A DNA stretch of 64,000 bases from Bradyrhizobium amphicarpaeae (lineage in GTDB: Bacteria > Pseudomonadota > Alphaproteobacteria > Rhizobiales > Xanthobacteraceae), in the NCBI RefSeq assembly GCF_002266435.3, contig NZ_CP029426.2, positions 6,044,001 through 6,108,000 on the forward strand. The letters run 5' to 3'. Below are positions 18,472-26,816 of this stretch, piece by piece (the first letter of the stretch is position 1; each line of letters starts with the position of its first letter). Under the pieces are notes generated by a model. It worked only from the letters and a program-made list of their open reading frames with translations. It did not search any database and was not told where the DNA came from. A program made the position numbers and the translations under genes.

Positions 18472-18594
18472 GGTGCGCTCCCTCCCCCGCTTGCGGGGGA
18501 GGGTTGGGGAGAGGGTGTCTCGACAACGAAGACTCCCCCAGATGAGAGAGCCCTCACCCCGACCCTCTCCCGCACGCGGGAGAGGGAGCGCACC
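18472..18594. repeat. Long palindromic repeat / probable bidirectional terminator
   Basis: Outer arms GGTGCGCTCCCTC and GAGGGAGCGCACC pair across the element, and each half contains its own hairpin (CCCTCCCCCGCTTGCGGGGGAGGG and CCCTCTCCCGCACGCGGGAGAGGG, given here as motif names only in part). It separates the convergent hmuV and DUF4139 genes. Confidence 0.75.
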
Positions 18595-18611
18595 TCACTC
18601 GTGGCTCGCAC

Positions 18612-20288
18612 CTAACCCGCCGGGACGATCACCATGCTCTTGTCCTTCGGCCAGCGGATGCGCCAGGCGAAGTTGATGTCCTTGACCTCGCCCGGCTTGG
18701 CGTCGAACGACCATTCCAGCACGCCGCGCTTGTCGCGGATGTTGCTGGCGGTCGGCGGCGTGGTCGCGGGCAGCATCTCGACGACGATGTCCTCGCTCTC
18801 GCTGACCGGCAGCTGATCCTCGATCGCGACTTTGATCGGGAAATCGTGACCGTTGCGGATGGTGGTCTTGAACGTGCGCTCGTCGGTCTTGGACGTCGTG
18901 ACCAGCAAGCCTGCGGAGCCCTCGTTGCGCTTGAGCACGGCGCGTTCGATCTTGATCTTGTCGTCGGCGCCGAAGCCGAGCCGCACGATGTCGTCCTTGG
19001 CGGAAGCGGAGAGCTTGCCGCGACCGACGAAGACGCCGTCGCGATAGATCGCGACCTTGCCGGGCAGCAGCGTCGTGTCGTCGGTCTGCTTGAAACTGGC
19101 TTCGAGGAAGGCGGTGGGGTCGATCACCGGGGCGGCTCGCACCGCGAGATCGGCGGGTACGTTCATCGACGCGATGCGCATGCTCTTGGCACCCTCCTGA
19201 GCGCCGAGGCTGACGCGGCCGGGGATCTTGAACGTGGCCTGGAAGCCGCCGATCTCGGCCACCGCCTGCTGCTCATCTGCACGTTCGCGCGGCTCGGCCG
19301 ACTCCGCGATCTTGGCCATCGCTGGCGATTGCACCTGGCGCAGAACTGGCGCGGGCCGCGCCAGATCGGAGACCGACCCCGCCGCCATCGGTCGTGGCAG
19401 CTGAGGATACTGCGCCACCAGCGAGTTCAATTCCGGCGCACTGCCGCCGCGGCCGATCCGCACGGTGGAGACGCCGAGTGTCACGTTCGACCAGTCCTCG
19501 CCGGTCGATTGCGTGATCTCGGCACGACGAACCAGCTCGAGCTGCGGCTTGCGATCCTTGGCGCCGGTGTCGAGCCGGGCATCATAGAGCGGCATCCAGC
19601 GAGCGTTGCGCACATTATAGGTCACGCGCAACGTCGCCTTCGTCGCAGCAGCCGCGGCAACGTCCATGCGAACCTCGAGCTTGCTCGGCGGCTTGGCCTT
19701 GCGCTCGACCTCGAGTTGGGCGATCTGCCGGTCGATCTCCCGCATCTTGCGCGTGGCATCGCGGATTGCGGTGTCAGCGGTGGCAATCTCCTCGCCGACC
19801 GCCGCAAAGGCCGCGCGCCATTCGGCGATCGGCCGCGCCTCGCCCTTGTCACCGATTCCCGCGGGAGAGGTTTCCGCGAAGTGCTCCGCAAACTTGCGCC
19901 GCGCATTCGCCGAGTCGATCGCGCCTTGCAGATCGGCGCGCTGATCGTTCAGCGCCTCGATGCGCTTGTCCAGCTCGGGCAGGTTGACCGGCGCGGCGCG
20001 CGGCGACCGCGCATCGATCGTGCCGATGGTGAGCTTTGCGCCGCCCTCACCCTCGACCCGGATGGAGGAGGCATCGAGACCAAGCGGGAAGTCCTTGGCA
20101 ACCAGCGTCGAATCCCCGGACGGCAGGTCGATCGCGATGACGCGGGTGACGGTGGCGCCGTCTGGGTAAACCGTGACTGTGTCGATCGCCGATGTGGCGT
20201 CCAGATCGGCGGCCCATGATGGCGCCCCCACTGCCATGGTGACCAGAACCAGGCTCGTCGTTGCCAGATATCTTGCGGTGATGCGCAT
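18612..20288 (-). CDS. DUF4139 / mucoidy inhibitor MuiA-family protein
   Basis: 558 residues. Signal peptide MRITARYLATTSLVLVTMAVG ends near PSWAAD in the longer form. The N-terminal DUF4140 region (AIDTVTVYPDGATVTRVIAI) is followed by a coiled coil (about residues 100-200) and the C-terminal DUF4139 beta-rich domain (NVRNARWMPLYDARLD, ITQSTGEDWSNVTLGVST). The ATG at 20288 has AGGAGGG upstream, much better than earlier in-frame starts up to 20423. The family is exported; its biochemical role is unknown. Confidence 0.85.
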   Translation of the reverse strand: MRITARYLATTSLVLVTMAVGAPSWAADLDATSAIDTVTVYPDGATVTRVIAIDLPSGDSTLVAKDFPLGLDASSIRVEGEGGAKLTIGTIDARSPRAAPVNLPELDKRIEALNDQRADLQGAIDSANARRKFAEHFAETSPAGIGDKGEARPIAEWRAAFAAVGEEIATADTAIRDATRKMREIDRQIAQLEVERKAKPPSKLEVRMDVAAAAATKATLRVTYNVRNARWMPLYDARLDTGAKDRKPQLELVRRAEITQSTGEDWSNVTLGVSTVRIGRGGSAPELNSLVAQYPQLPRPMAAGSVSDLARPAPVLRQVQSPAMAKIAESAEPRERADEQQAVAEIGGFQATFKIPGRVSLGAQEGAKSMRIASMNVPADLAVRAAPVIDPTAFLEASFKQTDDTTLLPGKVAIYRDGVFVGRGKLSASAKDDIVRLGFGADDKIKIERAVLKRNEGSAGLLVTTSKTDERTFKTTIRNGHDFPIKVAIEDQLPVSESEDIVVEMLPATTPPTASNIRDKRGVLEWSFDAKPGEVKDINFAWRIRWPKDKSMVIVPAG

Positions 20289-20455
20289 GAAGTCCCTCCT
20301 GCCGTATCGCCGCGCCGCCAGCCGGACGCGCGCGATCAAATGCCTCGCCAACATGGTTGGACGCGGTAGGGAAGGAACCGGTTCGATTGGGGTTTCCATG
20401 GGGCGCCGCGGCGGCGGCACCAAGGCCGCGGACCGTGTCGCAGTGCCGGCAGGTC

Positions 20456-21076
20456 TCAGGCCTGGACGGACGCCCCCTGTCCGAAGATGCGGCGGAGCAG
20501 ATCGGTCACGTTCCTGGCCCCGGCCTTCTTGAGGATGCCGGCGCGATAGCCCTCGACGGTCCGTGCGCTCAGATGCATGCGCCGGGCGATCTCCTTGTTG
20601 GTGAGGCCGGCAGCGAGGTGCTCGAGCACGTCGCCTTCACGCTCGGTCAAAGGCTCGCAGCCGGGCAACCAGCGCTGCCGGCTCGTGCCGGGCTGCGCGA
20701 ATTCGTCGATGGCGGCATCGATCCGGCCGATGATGTCGTGGGTGCGGAACGGCTTTTCGATGAAGTCGGCCGCACCGCTCTTGATGGCGTCGACCGCCAT
20801 GGCAATGCTGCCGTTCGCCGAGGTCACCAGCACCGGCGCCATGCAATTTTCCTCACGCAGCCGCCTCAGCATATCGAGGCCGGAGCGATCGGGCGGCAGC
20901 TCCATCAACACGCAGGCCGGCATCCGCGCCTTTGCTTCGGACAGCAGTGAGGCACCATCAGCGAAGCAGATTACGTCATAGGCGCTCCCTTGGAGCGCGG
21001 TCGAAAGTTGTTCACGGGAGGCAGCGTCGGTGTCGATGACGAATACCTCGCCCTTGGAAAGCATGTTCCCCGGCAT
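20456..21076 (-). CDS. FixJ/NarL-type response regulator with Glu in place of the phospho-acceptor Asp
   Basis: 206 residues: receiver domain (about 10-125) and C-terminal LuxR-type HTH (about 140-200; LTEREGDVLEHLAAGLTNKE, LSARTVEGYRAGIL). Receiver residues D15 and D17, T86/S87 and K108 (EKPF) are in place. The phospho-acceptor position, however, is Glu59 (VLMELPPDRSG), and the loop after it is one residue shorter than in FixJ. The protein may therefore be constitutively active or respond to something other than phosphorylation. No histidine kinase is adjacent. It is divergent from the AraC gene at 21276, with 199 bases between. Confidence 0.87.
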   Translation of the reverse strand: MPGNMLSKGEVFVIDTDAASREQLSTALQGSAYDVICFADGASLLSEAKARMPACVLMELPPDRSGLDMLRRLREENCMAPVLVTSANGSIAMAVDAIKSGAADFIEKPFRTHDIIGRIDAAIDEFAQPGTSRQRWLPGCEPLTEREGDVLEHLAAGLTNKEIARRMHLSARTVEGYRAGILKKAGARNVTDLLRRIFGQGASVQA

Positions 21077-21275
21077 AATCCCGATCCAGCAATGTCTTGG
21101 TCAAATGATACAAGACGGCCGGGGGCTCATGGCGCCCCGCCGTCGCAAGCACGGCATTCACGCCAGTGCTTCGGTTTCCATATGTATGTTCGACCCGGTT
21201 CCGGGATTTGACGGATCGAGACAGAAACTTTACATTTCGAGACATCTGCGGGAATGGCTGACAGGAACGGTTCGC

Positions 21276-22304
21276 ATGACGGACCTCATTCGCAGCGCAG
21301 GCTTGAGCTATTACCCGGAGGTCGCCCGGTCGGTCGGGCTCGATCCCAAACAGATGATGCGCAAGGCCGGGCTGCCGCTGGCCTGCCTCGACAAGCCCGA
21401 CACACCCATCGCCGTCGCCGGCCTGCGCCGCCTGCTCGAATTGTCGGCAGAGGCCTCCGGCGCCGAAGATTTCGGCTTGCGCCTCGCCGAGCGCGGCGGC
21501 CTGACCAATTTCGGCGCGGTCGGTTTGATCGTGCGCGAACAGGCGACCGTCGGCGAAGCGATCGAAGCATTTTCGCGCTTCATCCACATCCATCATGACG
21601 GCATGCGGCTGGATGTTGCGCGCGACAGGCAGATCGTGACGATCGCGCTGCACCTGCGGGGACGGCAGCCGGTCGCACCGCGCCAGTCGATCGACATGGC
21701 ACTCGGAAGCATCCATCGCATCATCCAGTCGCTGTTCGGAAGTGATTGGCGGCCGCTCGAAGTGCACCTGCATTACCCGCCGCCGCACGACCGCAAGCGC
21801 TACCGCGAATTTTACGGCTGCCGCGTGATCTTCAACGCCGAGCACGATGCGATCCTGCTCTCGGCGCGTGACATGGAGCGCCGGATCCCGAGCGCGCATC
21901 CCCTGATCGCGACTTATTTGCGCAAGCGGATCGAGGCGATCGAGACCCGCCCGGCAAGTTGGGACGGGAAGGTCGACGAGGTCGTGCGGACCCTGCTCGC
22001 CAGCGGCGACTGCACGGTCGAGCGCGTCGCCGAGCATCTTGCCTGCACCCGCCGCACCATCCACCGGCATCTGGCCGCATCAGGCACCAGCTTCTCGGCC
22101 ATCCTGGATGCCCAACGCGCCGATCTCGTGATCCAGTTGATCGAGGATCCCGACCGGCCGCTGGCCGACATCGCGACCCAGCTCGGCTTCTCCGCGCAGA
22201 GCGCCATGGCGCGTTGGTTTCGCGGGCGCTTCGGCTGCACCATCACCGACTGGCGCAAGGGTGTGCGGCCGTCGGCCGACGCGCCCTCGGCGACCGCGGC
22301 CTGA
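21276..22304 (+). CDS. AraC-family transcriptional regulator (OruR/ArgR-like N-terminal domain)
   Basis: 342 residues. The N-terminal half (YYPEVARSVGLDPKQMMRKA, GAEDFGLRLAERGGLTNFGA) matches the arabinose-binding-like domain common in OruR-type AraC regulators. The C-terminal double HTH is clear (CTVERVAEHLACTRRTIHRH, PLADIATQLGFSAQSAMARW). The ATG at 21276 follows AGGAA; the frame is open further upstream from 21030, but that stretch overlaps the divergent response-regulator start and is not conserved-looking. It ends 2 bases from the convergent nnrS stop. The effector and targets are unknown. Confidence 0.83.
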   Translation: MTDLIRSAGLSYYPEVARSVGLDPKQMMRKAGLPLACLDKPDTPIAVAGLRRLLELSAEASGAEDFGLRLAERGGLTNFGAVGLIVREQATVGEAIEAFSRFIHIHHDGMRLDVARDRQIVTIALHLRGRQPVAPRQSIDMALGSIHRIIQSLFGSDWRPLEVHLHYPPPHDRKRYREFYGCRVIFNAEHDAILLSARDMERRIPSAHPLIATYLRKRIEAIETRPASWDGKVDEVVRTLLASGDCTVERVAEHLACTRRTIHRHLAASGTSFSAILDAQRADLVIQLIEDPDRPLADIATQLGFSAQSAMARWFRGRFGCTITDWRKGVRPSADAPSATAA

Positions 22305-22306
22305 GC

Positions 22307-23518
22307 TCAGCGCGCCGGCGCCGGCACGCCCATCGTGGCGAGGGCGCGCCGCCGGCTGCCCGCAAGCAGCGGGCCGAACGCGACGGCAAATCCTGGGAAT
22401 GCGACGAGCCAGCCACAGGCAGCGATGTGCAACAACACATCGCTGTGCGCGGGCAACACCACGGCGGCGACGCGCGCCAGGGCCGCAATGATGATGGCGG
22501 CATAGATTCCCTGGACCGCCGGCGAAGCAGTCAACGCCTGTCCGGTATGGCCGAGGCTCGCGCGGGTCATCACCGCCAGCGTCATGGTTCCCGCCGCACC
22601 CGTCATCCAGGCGTGGATGCCGGCGCTCGGCGGCAGCGCACCGAAAACCGCCAGCGCGTGCAGGATGAAGCCGAGCGGCACGAAGACGTAGCCAATATGC
22701 AGGATCACCAGCAGCCGCTCGCGAAACGTGCGATCGCCGGCCCAGCGCGCAAGCCGCACCAGATGCAGCCCGCCGACCAACGCCATCAGGACACCGGTGA
22801 CGGCATTCAGTGGCGCCACGATCCAGCAGATGAGCGCGAGCGCGCTGCATCCGATCACTGCGCCGTCGAAGCGCCCGAACGGCACCGGCAGGCGGCCGGG
22901 ATTGGACTTGACCAGCCAGTTGCGGGTGAAGCTCGGGATGATGCGGCCTCCGATGAGCGAGATCAGCAGCACGACCACACCGATGCCGACGCGGATGCTG
23001 ACATCGGCCGCGCCTTGGTCATGCGCCTCGAGATGAAAAGCGACATTGCCGGCGAGCAGAACGGACACCAGCACCACCACGGGCAGGTTGCGCCAGTTGC
23101 CGCCTGCGATGATCTCGCGCGCCGCGGCGGCGACGACCAGCGCCAGGAAGGCGGCATCGACGACCAGCGCAAACGCCCAGCCGATATCGGCCGACAACGT
23201 CACCGCGACACGCCCGGCAAGCCAGACCGACACCAAAGCCGCCAGCGAGGTGCCCTGGATCGGCAGCCGGCCGGTCCAATTCGGGATCGCCGTGAACAGG
23301 AATCCGGTGATCACCGCCGGCAGGAAGCCATAGAGCATCTCGTGAACGTGCCAGTCGCGCGGCGCGAACGCGGAGCTTACCGACAGTTCGCCGTAGAACA
23401 TCGGCAGCCAGGCCAGGATCGACAATCCCGCCTGGATCGCGGCGAGCAGGAAAAAGGGCCGAAAACTGTTCGCAAACAGCGGCCAGCCCTCATAGTTGCG
23501 GGATCGGGTGCCAGCCAT
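22307..23518 (-). CDS. nnrS: NnrS family heme-copper membrane protein
   Basis: 403-residue polytopic protein (about 12 helices) beginning RNYEGWPLFANSFRPFFLLA, with the NnrS signatures DWHVHEMLYGFLPAVITGFL, TAIPNWTGR, GGRIIPSFTRNWL and HAWMTGAAGTMTLAVMTRAS. NnrS relieves nitrosative stress and accompanies denitrification genes (established). The ATG at 23518 has GGAG 7 bases upstream. It is divergent from the Crp/Fnr regulator with a shared TTGCG-N4-CGCAA palindrome between. Confidence 0.92.
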   Translation of the reverse strand: MAGTRSRNYEGWPLFANSFRPFFLLAAIQAGLSILAWLPMFYGELSVSSAFAPRDWHVHEMLYGFLPAVITGFLFTAIPNWTGRLPIQGTSLAALVSVWLAGRVAVTLSADIGWAFALVVDAAFLALVVAAAAREIIAGGNWRNLPVVVLVSVLLAGNVAFHLEAHDQGAADVSIRVGIGVVVLLISLIGGRIIPSFTRNWLVKSNPGRLPVPFGRFDGAVIGCSALALICWIVAPLNAVTGVLMALVGGLHLVRLARWAGDRTFRERLLVILHIGYVFVPLGFILHALAVFGALPPSAGIHAWMTGAAGTMTLAVMTRASLGHTGQALTASPAVQGIYAAIIIAALARVAAVVLPAHSDVLLHIAACGWLVAFPGFAVAFGPLLAGSRRRALATMGVPAPAR

Positions 23519-23581
23519 GGGTCAACTCCAGTAAATTCAGTCCATCGTTTGGAAAAATACTGCCAGCCGGCCGTCCCGTTT

Positions 23582-23595
23582 TTGCGCTATCGCAA
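23582..23595. promoter_or_regulatory. FixK2/NnrR-type box between nnrS and the Crp/Fnr gene
   Basis: TTGCGCTATCGCAA, a perfect 5-4-5 palindrome. It fits the FixK2 consensus TTG(A/C)-N6-(T/G)CAA. Placing its centre at -41.5 puts the start of transcription about 29 bases before the nnrS ATG and about 18 bases before the regulator ATG, so it could serve both genes. Confidence 0.75.
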
Positions 23596-23647
23596 ACTAT
23601 CGGACGATTGCTGGTGCCATCACACTCCCTGATGCCAAGGAGGCAGA

Positions 23648-24358
23648 ATGGCCAAGGTCGACACATCGCTGGTTGCGCATTTGCCGCTGTTTGCCGGCGT
23701 CACGCCGGAAGCGCTGGACGAGATTCTGCGTGAGGCCCGTTCGGCGCGTTATCCCAAGAACAGTGTTATTTTCGAGCAGGGTGCGGACGCACAGTCCTTC
23801 TTCCTGTTGCTGCACGGTCATGTCCGCGCGGCCAAGACCACGCCGACCGGCGAGCAGATCGTGGTCCGCTACGTCGCGCCCGGCGAAACCTTTGGCCTCG
23901 CCATGGCAATCGGTGCCGTGCAGTATCCGGCGACGGCGCTCGCGGTCGATGACAGCGTGGTGCTGATCTGGCCAACCTCGGCCTGGCCGCGGCTGGTCGA
24001 GCGATTTCCCTCGCTGGCCGCCAACACGCTCCAGACCGTCGGCACGCGCCTCCAGGAGAGCCACACCCGCATCCTGGAAATGTCGACGCAGCAGGTCGAG
24101 CAGCGCATCGCGCATGCGCTGCTGCGCCTCGCCAAGCAATCCGGCAAGAAGCTCGACCACGGCATCGAGATCGACTTTCCGATCAGCCGCCAGGACATCG
24201 CCCAGATGACCGGCACCACGCTGCACACCGTCAGCCGCATCCTGAGCGGATGGGAGAGCCAGGGCCTCGTCGAGAGCGGCCGTCAGCGCATCATCCTGCG
24301 CGAACCGCACAGGATCGTCGTCTTGGCGGAACGGAGCGCCGACAGCGGCGCGGCGTGA
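23648..24358 (+). CDS. nnrR: Crp/Fnr-family regulator, probable NnrR
   Basis: 236 residues: cyclic-nucleotide-binding-like beta-roll (about 15-120), dimerisation helix and a C-terminal winged HTH. There is no cysteine anywhere, so it cannot carry an Fnr [4Fe-4S] cluster; this fits the DNR/NnrR class, which senses NO through heme. The recognition helix reads TLHTVSRILSGWE: the FNR Glu that reads TTGAT is His, while the following Ser-Arg pair is kept, consistent with TTGC/TTGT half-sites. AAGGAGG lies upstream of the ATG. Position beside nnrS, hemN and nirK supports a role as denitrification activator. Confidence 0.85.
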   Translation: MAKVDTSLVAHLPLFAGVTPEALDEILREARSARYPKNSVIFEQGADAQSFFLLLHGHVRAAKTTPTGEQIVVRYVAPGETFGLAMAIGAVQYPATALAVDDSVVLIWPTSAWPRLVERFPSLAANTLQTVGTRLQESHTRILEMSTQQVEQRIAHALLRLAKQSGKKLDHGIEIDFPISRQDIAQMTGTTLHTVSRILSGWESQGLVESGRQRIILREPHRIVVLAERSADSGAA

Positions 24359-24401
24359 CAGCCGCGCGGGGACGTCTCCGCACAGGATAAGATCGAGATC
24401 G

Positions 24402-24443
24402 GGGTGAGGGCGCTTCCGCTTACGGCGAAAGCCGCCCCTCACC
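24402..24443. terminator. Hairpin between convergent genes
   Basis: GGGTGAGG pairs with CCTCACCC, with inner GCTTTCGCC-like pairing (CTTCCGCTTACGGCGAAAG). It lies between the regulator stop at 24358 and the DUF1858 stop at 24482 and probably terminates one or both transcripts, without a strong U-tract. Confidence 0.5.
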
Positions 24444-24481
24444 CGGGAATCCGCGCGCGCCCGCGCGAATTCCAGACTGCT

Positions 24482-24685
24482 TCACGCCGGCACGCAATCG
24501 CACAATGCGGCGAGGAATTTTTCGCGGTCGATGCCATGCTCGCGGCAGGCATCATCCACCGTGTGGAAGGTTGCGATCGGGCAACCCACACAAGCCATCC
24601 TGAAGGCTAGAAACACCCGGATCGTATGCGGCGCCGTGCGCATGATGTTATCGACCAGATCGTCGGATCCAAAGGACATGGACAA
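24482..24685 (-). CDS. DUF1858 domain protein with CxxC motif
   Basis: 67-residue soluble protein of the DUF1858 family (DLVDNIMRTAPHTIRVFLAF, RMACVGCPIATFHTVDDACR). The CVGC pair plus Cys in DDACREHG and ALCDC suggest redox or metal-binding activity. Such proteins recur next to anaerobic and denitrification genes. Its promoter carries TTGTTGAAGCGCAA at 24728-24741, placing it under an FNR-type activator by inference. Confidence 0.85.
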   Translation of the reverse strand: MSMSFGSDDLVDNIMRTAPHTIRVFLAFRMACVGCPIATFHTVDDACREHGIDREKFLAALCDCVPA

Positions 24686-24727
24686 CTCCGTTCCGACACG
24701 AAATTAGCAGAACGGGCCGGAGTCTCG

Positions 24728-24741
24728 TTGTTGAAGCGCAA
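24728..24741 (-). promoter_or_regulatory. FNR-type box upstream of the DUF1858 gene
   Basis: TTGTTGAAGCGCAA has the TTG-N8-CAA spacing of FNR-family sites, with an imperfect left half. With the centre at -41.5, transcription would begin about 8 bases before the ATG at 24685, a very short leader. It is weaker than the symmetrical boxes at 23582 and 26333. Confidence 0.55.
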
Positions 24742-24763
24742 GCTGCTCCCAGTTCCCCAGCTT

Positions 24764-24868
24764 GTCATTCCGGGGGGGGCGCCTCTTGCGCGAGCCCGGA
24801 ATCCATCGCTCTACGTCACGTGCGGCACGATGGATTCCGGGTTCGCCCTTCGGGCGCCCCGGAATGAC
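24764..24868. repeat. Palindromic repeat, GTCATTCCGGGG family
   Basis: Arms GTCATTCCGGGG and CCCCGGAATGAC with an inner pair around GGAATCCATCG / CGATGGATTCC. It lies between the hemN stop region and the DUF1858 promoter. A run of eight or more G (near 24771) in the left arm is an assembly-sensitive spot. Confidence 0.75.
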
Positions 24869-24890
24869 GAGAGAGAGTGTGTGTGTGGCT

Positions 24891-26243
24891 TTACACAGCC
24901 CGGCTGTGCAGCTGCTTCCCGGGATTGAGATGCGCGTCGAACGCGGCCGCGACGCTGCGGACCAGGAAGCGCGAATCCTTTGCAACGGCGAGGCGGTTGC
25001 CGTCCAGCCTCACGACGCCATCGGAGATCAGCGGCTTCAGGCGCGAAGCCGAGTCCAGCATCGCTCCTGCTTCCGCACCATGACGCGCGCAGATATCGCC
25101 GAGGTCGGCGCTGAACTCGCACATGATGCGTTCGATGATGTCGGCGCGCAACCTGTCGTCGTCGGTGAGCCCATAGCCCTTGGCTGTGGCGAGACGGCCG
25201 GCGGCGATGCTTTGTGCATAAGCGCCGATCTGCACCTCGTTCTGGACATAGCCCTGCGGCAAATGCCCGATCGCGCTGGCGCCGAAACCGAGCAGGACTT
25301 CACTCTTGTCGGTGGTGTAGCCCTGAAAATTGCGCCGCAGCGTCCGTTCCTCGAAGGCCACCGCCATGGAATCGCCGGGTCGCGCGAAATGATCGAGCCC
25401 GATCTGCACGTAACCGGCCTCCTTCAATGCATTCGCGATCGCGCAGGCCTGGTCATGGCGTGCGAGGCCGTCCGGCAGCACAGCCTCGTTGATCATCTGC
25501 TGGTGCTTCTTGAAACCAGGCACATGCGCATAACCGAACACGGAGAAGCGGTCAGGCGCCAGGGTGAGACAGCGCCGAACCGTATCCAGGCACGACGCGA
25601 CGGTCTGGTGCGGCAGCCCGTAGATCAGGTCGAAATTGAGTCCCGCAATGCCGGCACGCCTGAGCATATCGACCACGGACGCCGTCTGCTCGAAGCTCTG
25701 CACGCGGTTGATCGCCCGTTGCACCACGGGATCGAAGCTCTGCACGCCGAGGCTCGCGCGGTTGACGCCGGAGAGCCGCATCGCCTCGACCATGTCGGCG
25801 GTCAATGTGCGGGGGTCGATCTCGACCGCGATCTCGGCCGAGGGCAGCACGAAGAATTTCTGGCGCATCGTCGCCAGCAACTCGGCGAAAGCCTCCGGCG
25901 CCATGATCGTCGGCGTGCCGCCGCCGAAATGGATGTGCTCCACCTTGATGCGGCGGCCGATCGCCTCGGAAACCGCCACGATCTCGTTGCGCAGCGTCCG
26001 CAGATAGCCCGCGATGAGTTCGTCGCGGCGGGCGATCTGGGTATGGCAGCCGCAATACCAGCACATCTCGCGGCAGAACGGGACGTGGAGATAGAGGGAC
26101 GCGCTGGCGCCGGCGGGCAACTCCGCCAACCACCCGGCGTAGGTTTCCGGGCCGATCGCCTTCGAGAAATGCGGTGCGGTCGGATAGCTGGTGTAGCGTG
26201 GTAGCCTTTCCTCGCCGTAGCTCGCCGCAAGATCAGCTCTCAT
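24891..26243 (-). CDS. hemN: Oxygen-independent coproporphyrinogen III dehydrogenase
   Basis: 450-residue radical SAM enzyme that decarboxylates coproporphyrinogen III to protoporphyrinogen IX without oxygen. The cluster motif CREMCWYCGC (C-x3-C-x2-C) is present near residue 60, preceded by LYLHVPF; the HIHFGGGTPT, LGVQSFD and YGLPHQT motifs follow. It supplies heme under low oxygen for cytochromes and NO-sensing proteins of the neighbouring denitrification genes. It is divergent from the small membrane protein at 26410, with the perfect box at 26333-26346 between. The ribosome-binding site is weak. Confidence 0.94.
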   Translation of the reverse strand: MRADLAASYGEERLPRYTSYPTAPHFSKAIGPETYAGWLAELPAGASASLYLHVPFCREMCWYCGCHTQIARRDELIAGYLRTLRNEIVAVSEAIGRRIKVEHIHFGGGTPTIMAPEAFAELLATMRQKFFVLPSAEIAVEIDPRTLTADMVEAMRLSGVNRASLGVQSFDPVVQRAINRVQSFEQTASVVDMLRRAGIAGLNFDLIYGLPHQTVASCLDTVRRCLTLAPDRFSVFGYAHVPGFKKHQQMINEAVLPDGLARHDQACAIANALKEAGYVQIGLDHFARPGDSMAVAFEERTLRRNFQGYTTDKSEVLLGFGASAIGHLPQGYVQNEVQIGAYAQSIAAGRLATAKGYGLTDDDRLRADIIERIMCEFSADLGDICARHGAEAGAMLDSASRLKPLISDGVVRLDGNRLAVAKDSRFLVRSVAAAFDAHLNPGKQLHSRAV

Positions 26244-26332
26244 GTCTTACCCATTCGTAAATTTCGGCCGTGTGCAGACATCACGGCAAATCACGGAATG
26301 TACTCCATTAGCTTGGATCCGAGGAGGCGACC

Positions 26333-26346
26333 TTGCGCTCGCGCAA
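26333..26346. promoter_or_regulatory. FixK2/NnrR-type box between hemN and the small membrane-protein gene
   Basis: TTGCGCTCGCGCAA is a perfect 5-4-5 palindrome. With the centre at -41.5 the transcript starts would be about 55 bases before the hemN ATG and about 29 bases before the ATG at 26410. It matches the TTGC-N6-GCAA form of the FixK2 consensus. Confidence 0.72.
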
Positions 26347-26409
26347 AGCGCAGCGGCCGGTTCGGGGCCATGTTTACGGCAATTCGCACGCCATCCGGAG
26401 CGTTTGCCG

Positions 26410-26610
26410 ATGAGGCTTCTCGCACTCGAACCGATCTTCTCCCTGCTCGACGTCCGCGGTCATATCCCGCGTTTCGACGATTTCCGCCCAGCCCCGGTCG
26501 CACCGGCCCCGGCCAGCGCCGCGCGCGCCCTGGCCGCCGCAATCGCCGTCCTCGTCGTGCTGTCGCTGGCGATCTGGGCTGCGGTCCGGCTCGCTGCACA
26601 TCTCTTCTAG
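26410..26610 (+). CDS. Small single-span membrane protein in the denitrification block
   Basis: 66 residues: a soluble N-terminus (LEPIFSLLDVRGHIPRFDDF), a Pro/Ala linker and one C-terminal membrane helix (ALAAAIAVLVVLSLAIWAAV). The ATG at 26410 has GGAG 8 bases upstream; the in-frame start at 26242 adds low-quality sequence overlapping hemN. It starts at the expected distance from the box at 26333, so it is probably induced with hemN and nirK. I do not recognise the family. A role in assembly of a membrane or periplasmic anaerobic enzyme is speculation. Confidence 0.5.
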   Translation: MRLLALEPIFSLLDVRGHIPRFDDFRPAPVAPAPASAARALAAAIAVLVVLSLAIWAAVRLAAHLF

Positions 26611-26816
26611 CCGCATCTTCTCCGCGGCCCCGATCATGATCTCATCCAGGCGCGCGTTCGCAGGCACGGTCATCCTGGCATGCCTTGTCGCGTCGGCCGC
26701 CTTTGCAGGCCCTCGACATCCGCGTCACGCCGTCGGATGCGGCTAACGTGGTGTCACCGATCCAGCTCCCGTCGAAACTCCTAGGTGCTATTGCGGAGCT
26801 GAATCACGGCAAAACC

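Noticed and set aside
26276..26289. Second FNR-like site near hemN (half-site around CGGCAAA)
   Set aside because: Only one half matches; the opposite half at the required distance reads AGA. The perfect box at 26333 already explains the promoter.
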